A stretch of 64,000 bases of DNA from Sphingobacterium deserti (GTDB lineage Bacteria > Bacteroidota > Bacteroidia > Sphingobacteriales > Sphingobacteriaceae): positions 1 through 64,000 of the forward strand of contig NZ_JJMU01000061.1 of NCBI RefSeq assembly GCF_000757725.1. The letters run 5' to 3'. The position numbers and the translations under genes were made by a program. Positions within the stretch are counted from its first letter, which is position 1. Every line of letters starts with the position of its first letter. Of the stretch, positions 1 through 8,438 are shown one piece after another. The notes beneath the pieces are model-generated. The model did no database searches. It worked only from the letters and a program-made list of their open reading frames with translations, and was not told the origin of the DNA.

Positions 1-607
1 AGCCGCGCATGCGCTCTTGTGTAAAGGCGAGCTCGGCAGGGCCCGCCAGGTGTGCAACACGCGTGAAGCCCCGTGACAATAGGTAGCGAGTAGCCATGTA
101 AGCACCATCAAAATCGCTCTGCATCACCTTTGATGCGGTGACATCAAGGGGCACGCGGTCAAAGAAAACAAGCGGCACATCGTTATCCAGCAGGCGCTTG
201 AAATGGTCACTCATGCTGGAATGCGACGATATCGAAATCAGCAACCCATCAAGACTGCTGGTCGCGATATTCTCTAACAATTTCTTTTCACGTTCTACAT
301 CATCATTGGTTACGTAGAGTATAATGGTGTAGCCGTGCTCATAAGCTTCTTCCTGTATCCCGGAAATCACGGTGGAAAAGTAATAATTCGTGATAAAAGG
401 AAGGACAACACCGATATTTTTTGTATTTCCCGAAGCCAGCGCAGCCGCATTGTTATTTCTTTTAAAATTCAGCTTTTCCGTTAGGGTGATGACTCGCTTG
501 CGTGTTTCTGGGTTTACATCATGCGCGTCGCGCAGTGCTCGCGAAACGGTGGATACGGATATACCTAAGGCCTGTGCAATGTCCTTGATGCCAAAACGCT
601 GTCTCAT
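1..607 (-). CDS. LacI-family transcriptional regulator (partial, C-terminus beyond window)
   Basis: Reading leftwards from the ATG at 607, the protein opens with a LacI helix-turn-helix (GIKDIAQALGISVSTVSRAL, residues 6-25), followed by the hinge region and a periplasmic-binding-protein-like effector domain (NIGVVLPFITNYYFSTVISG begins near residue 60). About 202 residues are visible and the reading frame runs open off the window edge, so roughly the last 130-140 residues of a typical 340-residue LacI protein are missing. Such proteins bind DNA as dimers and respond to sugars or related ligands. The ligand and target cannot be told here; the genes it controls may lie to the left of the window. 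Start choice is firm because the HTH begins within a few residues of this ATG. Confidence 0.9.
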   Translation of the reverse strand, partial: MRQRFGIKDIAQALGISVSTVSRALRDAHDVNPETRKRVITLTEKLNFKRNNNAAALASGNTKNIGVVLPFITNYYFSTVISGIQEEAYEHGYTIILYVTNDDVEREKKLLENIATSSLDGLLISISSHSSMSDHFKRLLDNDVPLVFFDRVPLDVTASKVMQSDFDGAYMATRYLLSRGFTRVAHLAGPAELAFTQERMRG

Positions 608-832
608 AAAACGGATCTATATACAATGTTACTAAAAATACACAATATCCTGTCGTCTGAAGAAAGCGCACCAATTTTGCGATAAAAATCATTGTTTTTA
701 ACGCTTTTCCGAAACAGCGCATCAAGTGTAAACGAGATAATGCTACCTTCCCAAACACACCTTTTATATGTTTTTTATTTTTTTTATGACAAAAGCGACT
801 CTCCCTTGTTCTATGTTGAAAAGGCATATAAA

Positions 833-1144
833 ATGGATTACAGACCTCAAATTGTACGATCGTTGCGTACCCTCTTGGTATCGCGTGAGCACATATTTAC
901 CGACGTGTTGAATATTGCAACAGCCGGAGAGATGCGACATGTGATGGATGCATTTGAAGATGGGGATGTGTATGACTTCCAATTATCGCATGTGGAGGAT
1001 TTAAAAGATCCAAATGTGAAGAAACTCGTGCATTTGATCAAAGAAATTGATAGCACGCTTGATGAGATGAAGACCAGCAATCATATTCCGGATAAGGAAT
1101 TGTGTGAAGGGTTGGTGGACGAAAATAATGATTTGGACGACTAA
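833..1144 (+). CDS. small acidic protein of unknown function
   Basis: A 103-residue protein starting MDYRPQIVRSLRTLL. It has no signal peptide or membrane segment, contains helical stretches with charged residues and ends in an acidic tail (DENNDLDD). The frame is open further upstream, but that part is rich in Phe/Tyr and reads like untranslated sequence, so the ATG at 833 is preferred. The gene lies 37 bp ahead of the TIGR01777 epimerase on the same strand and may be cotranscribed. I do not recognise the family; coding is supported by composition and by tight spacing to its neighbour. Confidence 0.7.
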   Translation: MDYRPQIVRSLRTLLVSREHIFTDVLNIATAGEMRHVMDAFEDGDVYDFQLSHVEDLKDPNVKKLVHLIKEIDSTLDEMKTSNHIPDKELCEGLVDENNDLDD

Positions 1145-1181
1145 ACAGATGTTTCGATAAATTACATAAAAGCGCTAAACT

Positions 1182-2084
1182 ATGCAACATGTGTTAATTT
1201 CGGGTGGTACAGGATTTATTGGAAAGGCATTGATCGATTACCTGCTTGACCATTATCCGCAGGTGCAATTGACGGTGCTCGTGCGTTCCATGCAAGCGCT
1301 TAAAACCAAGGATAGGGTTCATTATTGCTTGTGGGATGTAGACAAAAACTATATTTCGGAAGATGTGCCTGCGAATATTGATACGGTTATCCATTTGGCA
1401 GGTGCAAACATCGCTGAAAAGCGTTGGACCAAAAAACGGAAGGCCGTGTTGTTGCGCAGCAGAACGGAAAGTGGCGCCTTGCTTAGCCGCTGGGTGCAAG
1501 AAAAAGGATCAGCGGTAAAGACGTTTGTATCGGCATCTGCCATCGGGTTTTATGGACAAGGAGACGAAGGCCAGATTTTCACCGAGCAGGATAAGGCAGG
1601 GACAGATTTTCTTGCATCTGTTTGTGTGGCTTGGGAGGCATCCACGCGGCCACTAAGCCGCATGGGTATCCGTGTTGTTTGGCTGCGTACAGGATTGGTA
1701 TTACATCCTGATGGTGGTATGTGGAAAGCGCTTAAACCGGCTTTTGCTTTTCGCATCGCTCCCCGTTTTGCCTCGGGCAAGCAATTGTTTAGTTGGATCG
1801 GTTTGCACGACCTGCTGGCACTATACGCTTTTGCTGCCGAACAGACGGGCATTGAAGGTCCGATAAATGCTGTTGCTCCATATCCTTCGACACAAATAGA
1901 TCTTTCTAAAACCTTATTGAAAAAGCAATCTCCTCCATCTTTTGTCTTCCCCATACCCGAATTTTTCCTCCGTGTTGCTTTGGGCGAGCTCGCCATCGAA
2001 CTCATCAAAAATGCGGCTGTCAGCGCTGAAAAGATAGAGCGCCATGGTTTTAAATTTTCTGCCTCACACTTGTCAGATCTATAA
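1182..2084 (+). CDS. TIGR01777-family NAD-dependent epimerase/dehydratase
   Basis: 300 residues of the extended short-chain dehydrogenase/reductase fold. The N-terminal dinucleotide-binding motif GGTGFIG is at residues 8-14, a second Rossmann element reads DTVIHLAGANIAEKRW, and the active-site region is SASAIGFYG. The C-terminal part matches the DUF1731 extension seen in the YfcH/TIGR01777 group. Members are cytoplasmic; their substrate is generally unknown, and in some bacteria they have been linked to cell division. Length is normal for the family and the ORF is intact. The small protein at 833-1144 is directly upstream. Confidence 0.9.
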   Translation: MQHVLISGGTGFIGKALIDYLLDHYPQVQLTVLVRSMQALKTKDRVHYCLWDVDKNYISEDVPANIDTVIHLAGANIAEKRWTKKRKAVLLRSRTESGALLSRWVQEKGSAVKTFVSASAIGFYGQGDEGQIFTEQDKAGTDFLASVCVAWEASTRPLSRMGIRVVWLRTGLVLHPDGGMWKALKPAFAFRIAPRFASGKQLFSWIGLHDLLALYAFAAEQTGIEGPINAVAPYPSTQIDLSKTLLKKQSPPSFVFPIPEFFLRVALGELAIELIKNAAVSAEKIERHGFKFSASHLSDL

Positions 2085-2764
2085 TCGAGCTCATTCTTTT
2101 GTAAAACGTTAAAAACTTTATAAGCATATGGCACTATTGATAAGCTGTATGCTTAAAACCTGCAGTTATCCTAAAGTATCCCAGAACTTAACTGTTCTAA
2201 TTTCTCGCCTTCCGCTATAGGTAAAGGCTTATCGTTCCATATAGATATCATAGATACCTTATCTTTCAGTTGATGGGGTGTGTTCTCATTTATTTCATAC
2301 AGTAAATTCATCGTTATTAAATAAAAGGGTGTAAGTTTTTGAACAAGTAAAAGCATAATACTTCGTTATGCTCAACAAATTTTTATGTTCGGTCAATACC
2401 TAAAAGTGTTATTTACACATTTATTATTTATGAAATATAGTTTCGAAAATTGCACATCATTTGGAAATTTTGATACCGGTGTAGTTGGTTACTGTATGTT
2501 TAAAAATTATCGATAAGATCTGTTAGCGCAGGATTTGATATATCTTGTCAACAATATTAATCGCTGCAATTCCTCCCCGCGATATATCAATTGATTCATG
2601 TTAATTAAAATACTTTTGATTTATTTAATTTTAATTTTTTACTTTTAAACACCTTCTTTATGTTTTTATTCGAAAATATTTTCATTAATATATTTGAATT
2701 ATATTTTTAAATGCATTAAGTTTGTTCTGGATAAAAATATTATAAACTATTTAAACTAATCGTG
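2085..2764. other. AT-rich intergenic region upstream of susC
   Basis: 680 bp between the epimerase and the SusC gene. Beyond about 2600 it is almost all A and T, as expected of a promoter/leader region. A TTTG at about 2724 followed by TATAAACT is the nearest thing to a promoter but lacks a proper TAnnTTTG element. No RNA gene or mobile element is visible. One short minus-strand ORF (2171-2311) is listed separately. Confidence 0.5.
2171..2311 (-). CDS. possible small ORF, unknown function
   Basis: A 46-codon frame starting MNLLYEINEN and ending in EKLEQLSSGIL. Its amino-acid composition (Trp, Pro, balanced charge) looks more protein-like than the surrounding AT-rich DNA would give by chance, but there is no recognisable domain, partner or clear promoter. 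It may be a real small gene, a gene remnant or chance. Confidence 0.2.
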   Translation of the reverse strand: MNLLYEINENTPHQLKDKVSMISIWNDKPLPIAEGEKLEQLSSGIL

Positions 2765-5758
2765 ATGTTACAATTTCATAGGATTTTTTCACGGCTCTTT
2801 TGTTTCTGTTTATTATCCATTTTCTCCCAAAGTAATTTGTGTGCACAGGCGTTGTTGGGAGGTTCGGTGAAGGATAACGTAGGGAAGGCTTTGGTAGGGA
2901 CTTCTGTGTCTGTTGTCGAGCTTAAGCTGGCTACGAGCGCAGACAAGGATGGTAATTTCAGTTTTACGAATGTGCCTGCAGGCCGGTACACCCTACAGGC
3001 AAAATTGCTGGGATATATTACGCAGGAGAAGATTGTAGTTGTAGGTAGTGCACCAAAAACCGAACATTTTGTTTTGAATCCAAATGATGAACAGTTGGAA
3101 GAGGTCGTTGTGATGGGCTATGCTTCAGTGAAAAAAAGTGATCTGACCGGTGCTGTATCAAAGGTGTCTGCGGAAGATTTTAATAAAGGGCCGATCACGT
3201 CTCCTGACCAGTTAATACAGGGGAAGGCTTCTGGTGTTCAGATGATCAACAACAGTGGGCAGCCAGGCGGTGGAAGCACGGTTAAAATCCGTGGGACTTC
3301 GGCTGTTACCGGCTCAGGGCAGCCCTTATATGTTGTGGATGGCGTTGCTTTGGATGGAAGCAATGCGCGTCCAGGTGCTGTAGGCGGTGAATTAGGGACT
3401 GTTCCTCCAAGTAACCCTTTGGCGTTTATCAATCCAAACGACATTGAATCAATGGAGGTTCTAAAAGATGCTTCTGCGACCGCCATATACGGATCAAGGG
3501 CAGCTTATGGTGTTGTTCTAATCACCACCAAACGGGGTAAGTCTGGGGCGTTAAGAATAGACGCAACGTTGACAGGCGGCGTATCTTCTATTATGCGAAA
3601 AGTCGATGTGCTGGATGGCGATCAATACAGGGAAATGCTGGCGCGTTACGGTTTGTCTTTAGGTGATTATGGTGATAACGTAGATGCTTTAGATGCTATC
3701 CTGCGTGATGGTTTTAATACACAGAGTGATGTTGCTTTCAGTGGCGGCTCCGAAGACGCACGTTTTAGAGCATCAGTAGGTTATCAAAATCAGGATGGTA
3801 TTGTTAAGACAAGTAACTTCGAAAAATTTAATGGCGCATTCAACGGCAATTTTAAAATGTTGGAAAGTAAAAAACTTGGTGTTGATATGGGTCTTGTGGT
3901 GAATCAGGTCAAAGAGCGCTTGGCACCAATCACGACTAACGCGGGGTTTTATGGCAGCTTGATAGGGCAGGCCTTGAGTTGGAATCCTACAAGATCTTTA
4001 TATAATCCAGACGGCACACTATTTATAGAACAGGGAAGCTTCATGGTAAATCCTTTGGGTATGCTGGGTGCTTATAACGACCAATCAACGGTTACTAACA
4101 TTCTTGGAAATTTTTCACCATATTATAAAGTTAATGATTGGCTGGAGTACCGTATGCTCGGTAGCATCAAATACGCCAATGGTAACCGTCGAACATCCAC
4201 AAGGAGCTGGATCAATATGCTGGGAATTGAGGGGAATGCAAATACCCGGGGCGGCGCTGCTTCTGTTGGTGCTAATGAGTTCACGACGACGCAGATGACA
4301 CATACCCTAAACTTTAATAAAGAAATATGGGATGGATTAAACCTGAATGCTGTCGCTGGGTATGAATACATGCGATTTGAAAACAGAGGGACGTTCATGT
4401 CGGGGAGGGAATATGGCGATATCGATGTTGACTACACGGATGCGTTGCAGGCGGGGTCCCAGGGTTCTCGTAGTATCTCATCGTTTAACAATCCATCCAG
4501 CGAACTTCAGTCATATTTCTTTCGAGCTATTTTCAACTACCGAAGCCGGTACTTGTTAACTGGAACAATCCGCCGAGATGGTTCAACCAAATTTGGCGTG
4601 AATAATAAATACGGAAATTTTCCGTCTTTTTCGGCAGCATGGAATATTAAAGAAGAAGCGTTCTTAAAGAATGTATCATTTCTGAGTGATTTGAAGTTGC
4701 GTGCTGGCTGGGGTAAAACCGGTAATCAAGAGTTCCCTTCCGGAGCGGCGGTTGATCGGTATGGTTATGGTTTAAATGGGGTGTTAACATCGCTCAATAA
4801 TGGGAATCCAGATTTGAAATGGCAAAGCGACGAACAGACTAATATCGGGGTAGATTTTGGATTATTTAATAGTCGCTTGACCGGAACAATTGATCTGTTT
4901 TCAAAACAAACAACCGATTTATTGTATCCCCGGGTGCCTTATTATCCGAATTCGCCAGGGACCGCCATTGTGTGGACGAATCTCGAAGGTGTAATTCAAA
5001 ACAGAGGTGTAGAGCTGGCTCTGCAAGGGAAACTTATCCAAACAGATGAAATAAGTTGGAACATTGGTGGTAACCTAACTCTTCTCCGCAACAGAGTGCG
5101 CGATTTGGAAGGAAGTTATAATACGGGGCTGTTGAATGGGCAGGGACTGAGTAATACCACCATTGAAGTTGTGCGGAGTGGTCTGCCTATGTTTGCTATG
5201 TTTACTCGTGATTACCTAGGGTTGGATGCTAATGGTTTTTCTGAGTATGCTGATGAAGGTTATACGTACTATTACGTTGGAAATCCCAACCCAAAGGCCC
5301 TTGTTGGTTTTAGTACCGATATCTCCTATAAGGGATTTAGCCTAGTGGCCAATTTTAACGGAACACTGGGAAATGATATTTACAATGAGACCGAAAACGC
5401 TGTATTGGCGATTGGTAATTTGGGTACACGCAATATCTCGCGCTCTTACTACGATTCTGGGCAGATGGAATCATTTGCGAATCCCATCGCGCCCTCATCA
5501 AGATACATCGAAGACGGAAGTTATATAAAATTGGCGAACGCTACCCTTAGTTATCGCGTGGGAGATCTTGGGGCAAATATCAAAAACCTGAATGTATTTG
5601 TAACCGGTACAAACTTATTGCTGTTTACAAAGTATAGTGGTTTCGATGCCGAGATCAACGTTGAAAAAAGTGTAGGAGGTCTACCTTCAGCAGGAATAGA
5701 TTATATCGCTTATCCGAGCTCGCGGACATTCAATTTAGGCATAGGTTTCAGTTTATAA
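2765..5758 (+). CDS. SusC/RagA-family TonB-linked outer-membrane protein
   Basis: A 997-residue TonB-dependent outer-membrane transporter that works with a SusD lipoprotein to import glycans or peptides. Order: signal peptide ending near CAQA (residues 1-29), a carboxypeptidase-regulatory-like domain (about 30-110), the TonB-box/plug start EEVVVMGYASVKKSDLTGAV, the plug with the SusC hallmark QPLYVVDGVAL, and a long beta-barrel ending in Phe-Ser-Leu. There is no N-terminal STN domain and no ECF sigma/FecR pair next to it, unlike the second SusC at 53194. A GTG at 2762 immediately precedes the ATG at 2765; ATG is chosen. It is followed at once by a SusD gene. No glycoside hydrolase or peptidase is nearby, so the substrate cannot be inferred. 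Confidence 0.95.
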   Translation: MLQFHRIFSRLFCFCLLSIFSQSNLCAQALLGGSVKDNVGKALVGTSVSVVELKLATSADKDGNFSFTNVPAGRYTLQAKLLGYITQEKIVVVGSAPKTEHFVLNPNDEQLEEVVVMGYASVKKSDLTGAVSKVSAEDFNKGPITSPDQLIQGKASGVQMINNSGQPGGGSTVKIRGTSAVTGSGQPLYVVDGVALDGSNARPGAVGGELGTVPPSNPLAFINPNDIESMEVLKDASATAIYGSRAAYGVVLITTKRGKSGALRIDATLTGGVSSIMRKVDVLDGDQYREMLARYGLSLGDYGDNVDALDAILRDGFNTQSDVAFSGGSEDARFRASVGYQNQDGIVKTSNFEKFNGAFNGNFKMLESKKLGVDMGLVVNQVKERLAPITTNAGFYGSLIGQALSWNPTRSLYNPDGTLFIEQGSFMVNPLGMLGAYNDQSTVTNILGNFSPYYKVNDWLEYRMLGSIKYANGNRRTSTRSWINMLGIEGNANTRGGAASVGANEFTTTQMTHTLNFNKEIWDGLNLNAVAGYEYMRFENRGTFMSGREYGDIDVDYTDALQAGSQGSRSISSFNNPSSELQSYFFRAIFNYRSRYLLTGTIRRDGSTKFGVNNKYGNFPSFSAAWNIKEEAFLKNVSFLSDLKLRAGWGKTGNQEFPSGAAVDRYGYGLNGVLTSLNNGNPDLKWQSDEQTNIGVDFGLFNSRLTGTIDLFSKQTTDLLYPRVPYYPNSPGTAIVWTNLEGVIQNRGVELALQGKLIQTDEISWNIGGNLTLLRNRVRDLEGSYNTGLLNGQGLSNTTIEVVRSGLPMFAMFTRDYLGLDANGFSEYADEGYTYYYVGNPNPKALVGFSTDISYKGFSLVANFNGTLGNDIYNETENAVLAIGNLGTRNISRSYYDSGQMESFANPIAPSSRYIEDGSYIKLANATLSYRVGDLGANIKNLNVFVTGTNLLLFTKYSGFDAEINVEKSVGGLPSAGIDYIAYPSSRTFNLGIGFSL

Positions 5759-5760
5759 GT

Positions 5761-7364
5761 ATGTGCATCATGAAAAAATCAAGGTATTTTAAATCCCATG
5801 CTTTGGGATGTGGGACAGGTAACTCTGCCAGCCTGTCTAAACAATCTTCTGGCAGGAAAAACGCGATATACTTCTTCCTTGCTTTGCTACATTTATCTTT
5901 TGGGGTTGCTTGTACCGATCTTAATGAGGAGTTGCGCGGCGAAACCAATAGAGGGAATTTGGGTTCGGCGAATCCTCAGGCCTTGCTAGACGGACTTTAT
6001 CTAACCATGAGAGGTCCTTATCAAGGGCCGTGGAGTTGGTGGGCACTGCAGCAACTCACCTCAGACGAAGCTATTCCACCCACGCGTGGTGGTGACTGGG
6101 CAGATAATGGGGCCTGGCGCGCACTGTATCTGCATCGTTGGCAATTAGATCATACCACCATTGATGGCGTTTTCCGAGTATTGAATAGTGTAAGTTACGC
6201 TGCAACCGATCTATTGACTTTTTCACCTAATGAACAACAAGCCGCAGAAGCTCGTTTCGTGCGGGCCTACGTGCAATTTGATATTTTAAGTGGTTGGGGC
6301 CAAGTTCCTTATCGAGAACCAGCAGAATCAGTTGTGGGCTTATCTCGGGTTCGACAGGCCGAAGAACAAATCGAGTATTTAAGAAATGAACTGCAAGAAA
6401 TTTTGCCTATCCTGTCAAATAACGGATCAGCGCGCGCTAATCCTGACGCCGCGAGATATCTATTGATGAAATTGTTCCTTAATAAGGGGATGCTTTTAAA
6501 TAGAGCGAATCCTACATTTGATGCTACCGATATGGATGAAGTCATACGTCTAGCTGATGAAATTATAGGCTCGGGGCGATATAGCTTGGAAGATGACTAC
6601 TTTGCGAATTTTGCAGTGGACAACCATAACTCCTCAGAGCTAATATTTGCATCTGCAAATGCTGCCGGAGAAAATGCGGGAGGGCTTAGTAATTTTTGGC
6701 GGGTAACCACGCATATGCATATGAATCCATCTGGTTTGAACGGTTTTACGACACTTTCTGATGTTTATGATCGTTTTGAAGAAGGTGACCAACGTCGCGG
6801 CGGCACATATCCAGGAATGACAGATGTTGCTGGAGTGCATATCGGATTTTAGTCGGACAGCAGTATAATGCGGCCGGTGAAGCATTGCGGGACCGGCGGG
6901 GTAATCTCTTAAATTTCACTCCTCAAGTGAGCCTAATAGAGGAAGGATCTGATATGGAGCTTTCGGGCATACGTGTTATTAAATACGTAGTGGATTATAA
7001 TAACTTTGCTACCGGATTGGTAGGTAATGATTTAGCGTTGGCACGCTATGCTGATGTGTTATTAATGAAGGCGGAAGCGCTCTTGCGGAATAATAGATCT
7101 GCAGAAGCTCTAATGCTTGTGAATGAATTGCGCCTTAAAAGAGGAGCGTCGGAATGGTCAGATCTTACTTTGTCTGCTCTTTTGGATGAACGCAGCCGGG
7201 AACTCTTCTGGGAAGCGCATCGTCGCTTAGACTTGCTGAGGTTTGGACGTTATCTGGACGAGTGGCAGCAGAAGCCCGCTGATACAGATAATCGAGCGCT
7301 GCTGTTTCCCATACCACTCTCGCAAATTGGTAATCAAAATTACCAGCAGAATCCATTGTACTAA
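5761..7364 (+). pseudogene. SusD/RagB-family surface lipoprotein, frameshifted
   Basis: Partner lipoprotein of the SusC just upstream (2 bp after its stop; the start may be the ATG at 5761 or 5770). An N-terminal hydrophobic segment ends at a lipobox-like FGVAC, followed by the SusD TPR-like core (EARFVRAYVQFDILSGWGQVPY). The frame hits TAG at 6850-6852 after HIGF. The -1 frame continues without interruption from 6849 (LVGQQYNAAGEALRDRRG) to a normal SusD C-terminus at 7364 (RSRELFWEAHRRLDLLRFGR, then an ending of Asn-Pro-Leu-Tyr). One extra T in the TTTT run at 6847-6850 would restore a roughly 530-residue protein reading GFLVGQQY. It is either a true frameshift mutation or a homopolymer base-calling error. 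Confidence 0.85.
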
Positions 7365-8136
7365 GTAATGAGGGTGGTACGCCATCCTCACATCTTTCTT
7401 CATTTACGACTTTTTTATTTTTATTTATTGTCTATTGTCTAATCTTTAGCTAAGCGCTTTGCATAGTTTTGATTTGTCTTGATTAAACCTACACTAGATC
7501 TCAATTAAAATCATAGTGGATGTTCCTGATCATCTATAATTGTCATAATCGACTTCATGCCGCTTTAAAAATTTTTATAATTCGACTGGGTCTACCATCT
7601 TTCCCAAACCAAATTTGGCATCGGTGTGTTTGTAAAATCCCTTCATACCAACATGATGTTGCAACATCCAAACGTGTTTTGGTAGGTTTTCGTATAGCGC
7701 CGTGTTACATTTTTTTTGTTTTTCAATTTTTGTAGTCGTTATTCGACGAGGTTTTTCGAACAAAATAAGGTTGTTATCAGTTGTTTTTAAAGAAGTGGAA
7801 TGACGCTAAAATCTTATTTCTATACATGCGACGAATTTCTTGCTCATCATCCGCAAGCCTTGATATTGTTGGTTTGTTTCAGGGTTTAAATATTTAATAA
7901 AATATTTTTTGAACAAACAAGAATATCTCTAGTAAATACTTTTTGAATTTTAACTATCATCAAATTGCTTCATTAAAGTTCAAAAATAAGTGCATTTAGC
8001 TGTTGTTTGATTATTCTACAATCAGTAATTTAACCGATAATTTAACAGGAGTAGCAAAAATAGGGTGTGTGAGATCCGAAGTACTGTTATCTCTGCTTAT
8101 GTTACGTTAATGTTAATTGTGATAATTGAACACTAA
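7365..8136. other. intergenic region, no gene recognised
   Basis: 772 bp between the broken susD and the small TPEVEDW protein gene. It is AT-rich with long T/A runs. A weak hairpin lies just after susD (7369-7390). Short ORFs in this stretch have Cys/His/Phe-rich translations typical of noncoding DNA. The leader or promoter of the next gene must lie in its right part; no clean TTTG/TAnnTTTG pair was found. Confidence 0.5.
7369..7390 (+). terminator. possible weak terminator hairpin after susD
   Basis: TGAGGGTGG (7369-7377) pairs with CCATCCTCA (7382-7390) with one G-U pair. The T-rich stretch starts only about 20 bases further on (7411), so termination efficiency is doubtful. Confidence 0.35.
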
Positions 8137-8415
8137 ATGAATAATAATATGTCTTTTACCTTAAAATCAACCTCGCCGTTAACTGAGGGGATCGAACGTC
8201 CGCCTCTGGTGCAAATGCTCGTTAAGCCAGGCCTTAACAGTAAGCTCAAAATTCAATATATCCCACCGTCGGTGACGGTATCTATTGTCAGTCTGGAAGG
8301 TAGCTTGGCCGCAGGATCTGTATCAAGAATCCAGGTTGGAAGCCCGGGCGATCCCAACACCCCTGAGGTGGAAGATTGGACGATAGATGGAAGTGATAAG
8401 CAGATTTATTTATAG
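8137..8415 (+). CDS. small TPEVEDW-motif protein upstream of fimbrillin-like lipoprotein
   Basis: 92 residues from ATG 8137 (an alternative ATG is at 8149). No signal peptide, membrane segment or Cys. The C-terminal half (residues 36-92) has the pattern KI..YxPPxxxVxI, an EG.LAAG segment, RIQVGS, then TPEVEDW, and ends in QIYL. The same pattern recurs in the protein at 18490-18735, likewise first in a two-gene unit with a fimbrillin-like lipoprotein. The gap to the lipoprotein gene is 23 bp, so cotranscription and a joint role are inferred. From memory, short ORFs ending in EVEDW occur near fimbrillin-type genes in other Bacteroidota, but their function is not known to me. Confidence 0.75.
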   Translation: MNNNMSFTLKSTSPLTEGIERPPLVQMLVKPGLNSKLKIQYIPPSVTVSIVSLEGSLAAGSVSRIQVGSPGDPNTPEVEDWTIDGSDKQIYL

Positions 8416-8438
8416 TATCAATACAAACTCATTACGTA

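Noticed and set aside
390..827. Short ORFs on both strands over the start of the LacI gene and its upstream region
   Set aside because: They are shadows of the LacI frame or AT-rich noncoding sequence; the HTH frame on the minus strand explains 1-607.
6840..6860. Programmed -1 frameshift in susD
   Set aside because: The slip site GGA-TTT-TAG does not fit the X-XXY-YYZ pattern, and no stimulatory hairpin was seen; SusD proteins are not known to need frameshifting.
7520..7763. ORFs on both strands in the gap after the first susD
   Set aside because: Composition is Cys/His/Phe/Ile-rich as expected of AT-rich noncoding DNA; no motif or partner.
8137..8415. RiPP-type precursor peptide with a double-Gly-like cleavage site
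   Set aside because: No modifying enzyme, peptidase-ABC transporter or radical-SAM gene is nearby, and the conserved part is the acidic aromatic tail, not a leader.
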